DNA of 5,300 nt, from positions 1 through 5,300 of the forward strand of contig JAACJX010000119.1 of the NCBI GenBank assembly GCA_014237545.1, read 5' to 3'. Positions 3,671-5,300 of this stretch are shown here, piece by piece. Each line of letters begins with the position of its first letter. The first letter of the stretch is position 1. A program made the position numbers and the translations under genes. The DNA is from Ardenticatenia bacterium (GTDB taxonomy: Bacteria > Chloroflexota > Anaerolineae > Promineifilales > Promineifilaceae). The notes under the pieces are model-generated. The model did no database searches. It was not told the DNA's origin and saw only the letters and a program-made list of their open reading frames with translations.

Positions 3671-5300
3671 TTTTGTTTTCTCCGCGAGCGAATGTATTCA
3701 AACGGGACGTTAAACGGGATAAAGACGAACTCGTTTTCGCCGTCACTATGCAACGATGCCCCAAAGCCGTCCGGTCGTCGCGAATACAGATACGAGGCGA
3801 AGATACGCGAGTGAGGCACGTCTTGATAGGTGACTTCAGAGCCATAGACAAACACCTCTTTCATCAAAGAGGAGGATTCAGCCAGACCGCGCGGAATTGT
3901 GATCCCCTTGTCGCCCACCTTGAGCCCGTGCTGTCGCATCACGGCCGCATCCTCCGTGCGGATGAGCCGCACCGTCTTGTTTTTCAAATCATTGTGCGGC
4001 ATCTCCACCTGGCTTACGATATTGTAATTCCACGCGTGAAACGCGGTCCAGCTCGTCTCACTGCGTTCCTGAGTAAACCGGCCGATGGTTCGATCGTAGT
4101 TCGTTTTTGCCGCCGAACGCATATCGTGCCAATAGACAGCCGCATCATTAACATTCAAATTCCGCGCGATATGTTCTTTCACGGCCAGCGCCCCATTGCT
4201 CCAAGATGACCCGGATTGCTGTCCCAGATAGTATTCGATCATACCCCAGTCCCCGCCCTCCTGCTCGATAAGACTCTTCACGTCGTGCATGATGTTTCGC
4301 TCCCCACGGAAGCTGTCGAATAACTCATTTCGCTCGTCATACAGATAGACGCCGCCACCCTTATCTGCCTTGAGCTTCTTGGGCAACCGGTCGATGACCC
4401 CCTCCTGCCGCAGCCGGAAATCGAAGTAGGTGAACCGATCCATGTAGCTTGCCTTCCAATCGTTAGCCGTGAACTCGTCAAACACTCCCGTCGCCCGGCC
4501 GAACATATCCAGCCGGCCCTCGAACCCGGCGCGAACGTCGGCCGGCAATGAGTCGAGGATCTCCCGGCCGCGCGCGCTGGTTAGCCGCATCCCCGCCACC
4601 AGGTCGGCATACTCCATATCTCCGAAAACGGCCGCCGTCTGCCGGTTAATATTCGGATTCCGCATCGACCACAATTCCATCGGAAACCGGTCAAATACCT
4701 TCCGGCCGCCTTGCGCTCGGAAGTCAAACGACCCGCCATTGTCGATACGCCATACCTTACCCTCACTGTCGATGAGGATATTGTCAAACCCCTCGCCGAT
4801 CACGTCCCGGTTGCCGAGCAGCGCGTCGGTCGCGAAATCCTTCTGCAATTGCCGCTTGATCGATGCTGGCACAGCGTTTTTCACCATTGTCTCGCGCAGC
4901 GTCTTGCCCTCGATAAACTCTGCCAGCTTAACCGGCCCATCGGCCGTTTCGAATATACGCCCGCGCGGCACATTTGCCCCGAGCGTGCGGTAGGTATCAT
5001 CGGCCAGCAACTCGCGCCGCACGTGCTCCGGCGAAGCTCCCCGCTTCATCACAAACTGCCGGCCTGTCTTAGGATCTCTCACCAGCATGGCTCCTGTCGA
5101 CCCGCCCAGGCCACGCACCGTTTCCAGACCGTCCAGGTTTTGCGGAAAGATGTCATCCGTCGTCACGGCCGCTGGTTTCGGCGACGGCTCGACCGCCTTT
5201 TTCGCCGGCCGCGATGGTAGCGCTGCCGCCCGCGGTCGTTTCGTCCTCTGGAACCCCACCGGCCGCGCCGTCACGCTCACCCCCCACACCTTGTCCTTGC
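3667..5300 (-). CDS. Phage kinase-like plus ADP-ribosyltransferase-like protein, N-terminus outside window
   Basis: The frame is open to the window edge. The first in-frame start candidate, GTG at 5289 (residue 1 here; 540 residues to the TGA), lacks a convincing Shine-Dalgarno, so the gene probably begins upstream. Residues 13-45 are a Lys/Arg/Pro/Ala-rich linker. Residues 57-200 look like an atypical HipA/phosphoinositide-kinase-type kinase: glycine loop GLGGSTGA (61-67 region), Lys82 in FVMKRG, hinge KLAEFIEG (121-128), catalytic loop GNRD with Asp162, Asn170 in DNILID, and metal-binding Asp183 in RIDNGGSF. Residues 200-415 are unassigned, mostly helical. Residues 415-535 carry an R-S-E ADP-ribosyltransferase pattern: Arg444 in RLIRTE, ESSS at 471-474, and Glu518-Asn-Glu520 in GENEFVFIP. 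Its place ahead of the scaffold gene suggests a minor head or MuF-type protein with effector domains, possibly injected with the DNA. Kinase-fold resemblance is fairly strong, transferase moderate; activity and targets are unknown. Confidence 0.75.
   Translation of the reverse strand, partial: KDKVWGVSVTARPVGFQRTKRPRAAALPSRPAKKAVEPSPKPAAVTTDDIFPQNLDGLETVRGLGGSTGAMLVRDPKTGRQFVMKRGASPEHVRRELLADDTYRTLGANVPRGRIFETADGPVKLAEFIEGKTLRETMVKNAVPASIKRQLQKDFATDALLGNRDVIGEGFDNILIDSEGKVWRIDNGGSFDFRAQGGRKVFDRFPMELWSMRNPNINRQTAAVFGDMEYADLVAGMRLTSARGREILDSLPADVRAGFEGRLDMFGRATGVFDEFTANDWKASYMDRFTYFDFRLRQEGVIDRLPKKLKADKGGGVYLYDERNELFDSFRGERNIMHDVKSLIEQEGGDWGMIEYYLGQQSGSSWSNGALAVKEHIARNLNVNDAAVYWHDMRSAAKTNYDRTIGRFTQERSETSWTAFHAWNYNIVSQVEMPHNDLKNKTVRLIRTEDAAVMRQHGLKVGDKGITIPRGLAESSSLMKEVFVYGSEVTYQDVPHSRIFASYLYSRRPDGFGASLHSDGENEFVFIPFNVPFEYIRSRRKQK

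Noticed and set aside
3673..5220. Plus-strand frames of 169 to 178 codons opposite the kinase/ART-like gene
   Set aside because: They have no domain signature and low-complexity basic composition, while the opposite frame has ordered motifs throughout.

Overview
The window reads as part of the late, virion-structural operon of a tailed double-stranded DNA phage (Caudoviricetes) or prophage. All supported genes lie on the minus strand, so the operon runs from base 5300 down to base 1. Overall GC is high (roughly 60 percent by eye), start sites carry clear GAGG-type Shine-Dalgarno sequences, and one site looks like a rho-independent terminator, so the host is probably a GC-rich bacterium. I cannot name the host taxon from the sequence. 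No rRNA, tRNA, CRISPR array, insertion sequence or integrase is visible, and the plus strand carries only mirror frames of the minus-strand genes.

In transcription order, the right half (5300 to 3213) holds three tightly coupled genes. The first is a long open frame that enters from outside the window. It contains an atypical HipA/phosphoinositide-kinase-like kinase domain, an unassigned helical middle region and a C-terminal segment that looks like an R-S-E-type ADP-ribosyltransferase. It is followed, with an ATGA overlap, by a 93-residue unknown, and then, with a TGATG overlap, by a 58-residue unknown. This group sits where portal and minor-head (MuF-type) genes usually lie, just ahead of scaffold and capsid. 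The long protein is therefore a candidate virion-carried effector, comparable in concept to the packaged ADP-ribosyltransferase Alt of phage T4. That comparison is inference.

A strong terminator-like hairpin with a six-U tract (3130 to 3169) closes this group. Downstream come the capsid genes: scaffold (3078 to 2482), decoration protein (2453 to 2049), major capsid protein (2032 to 965), a small charged protein (954 to 661), a head-tail connector adaptor (596 to 171) and the beginning of a head-closure or stopper-like protein (193 to 1, cut by the window edge). This is the familiar order scaffold, decoration, capsid, adaptor, stopper. Scaffold and coat would build the procapsid, the decoration protein would bind the expanded shell, and adaptor and stopper would join the filled head to the tail. 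A separate scaffold gene is present and no head maturation protease is visible.

The most interesting item is the kinase plus ADP-ribosyltransferase-like protein and its coupled 93-residue downstream partner. Lesser items are the terminator inside the structural operon, a hairpin in the 64-base gap before the adaptor gene, a fall in GC across the C-terminal half of the effector gene, and marked over-representation of CGGCCG.
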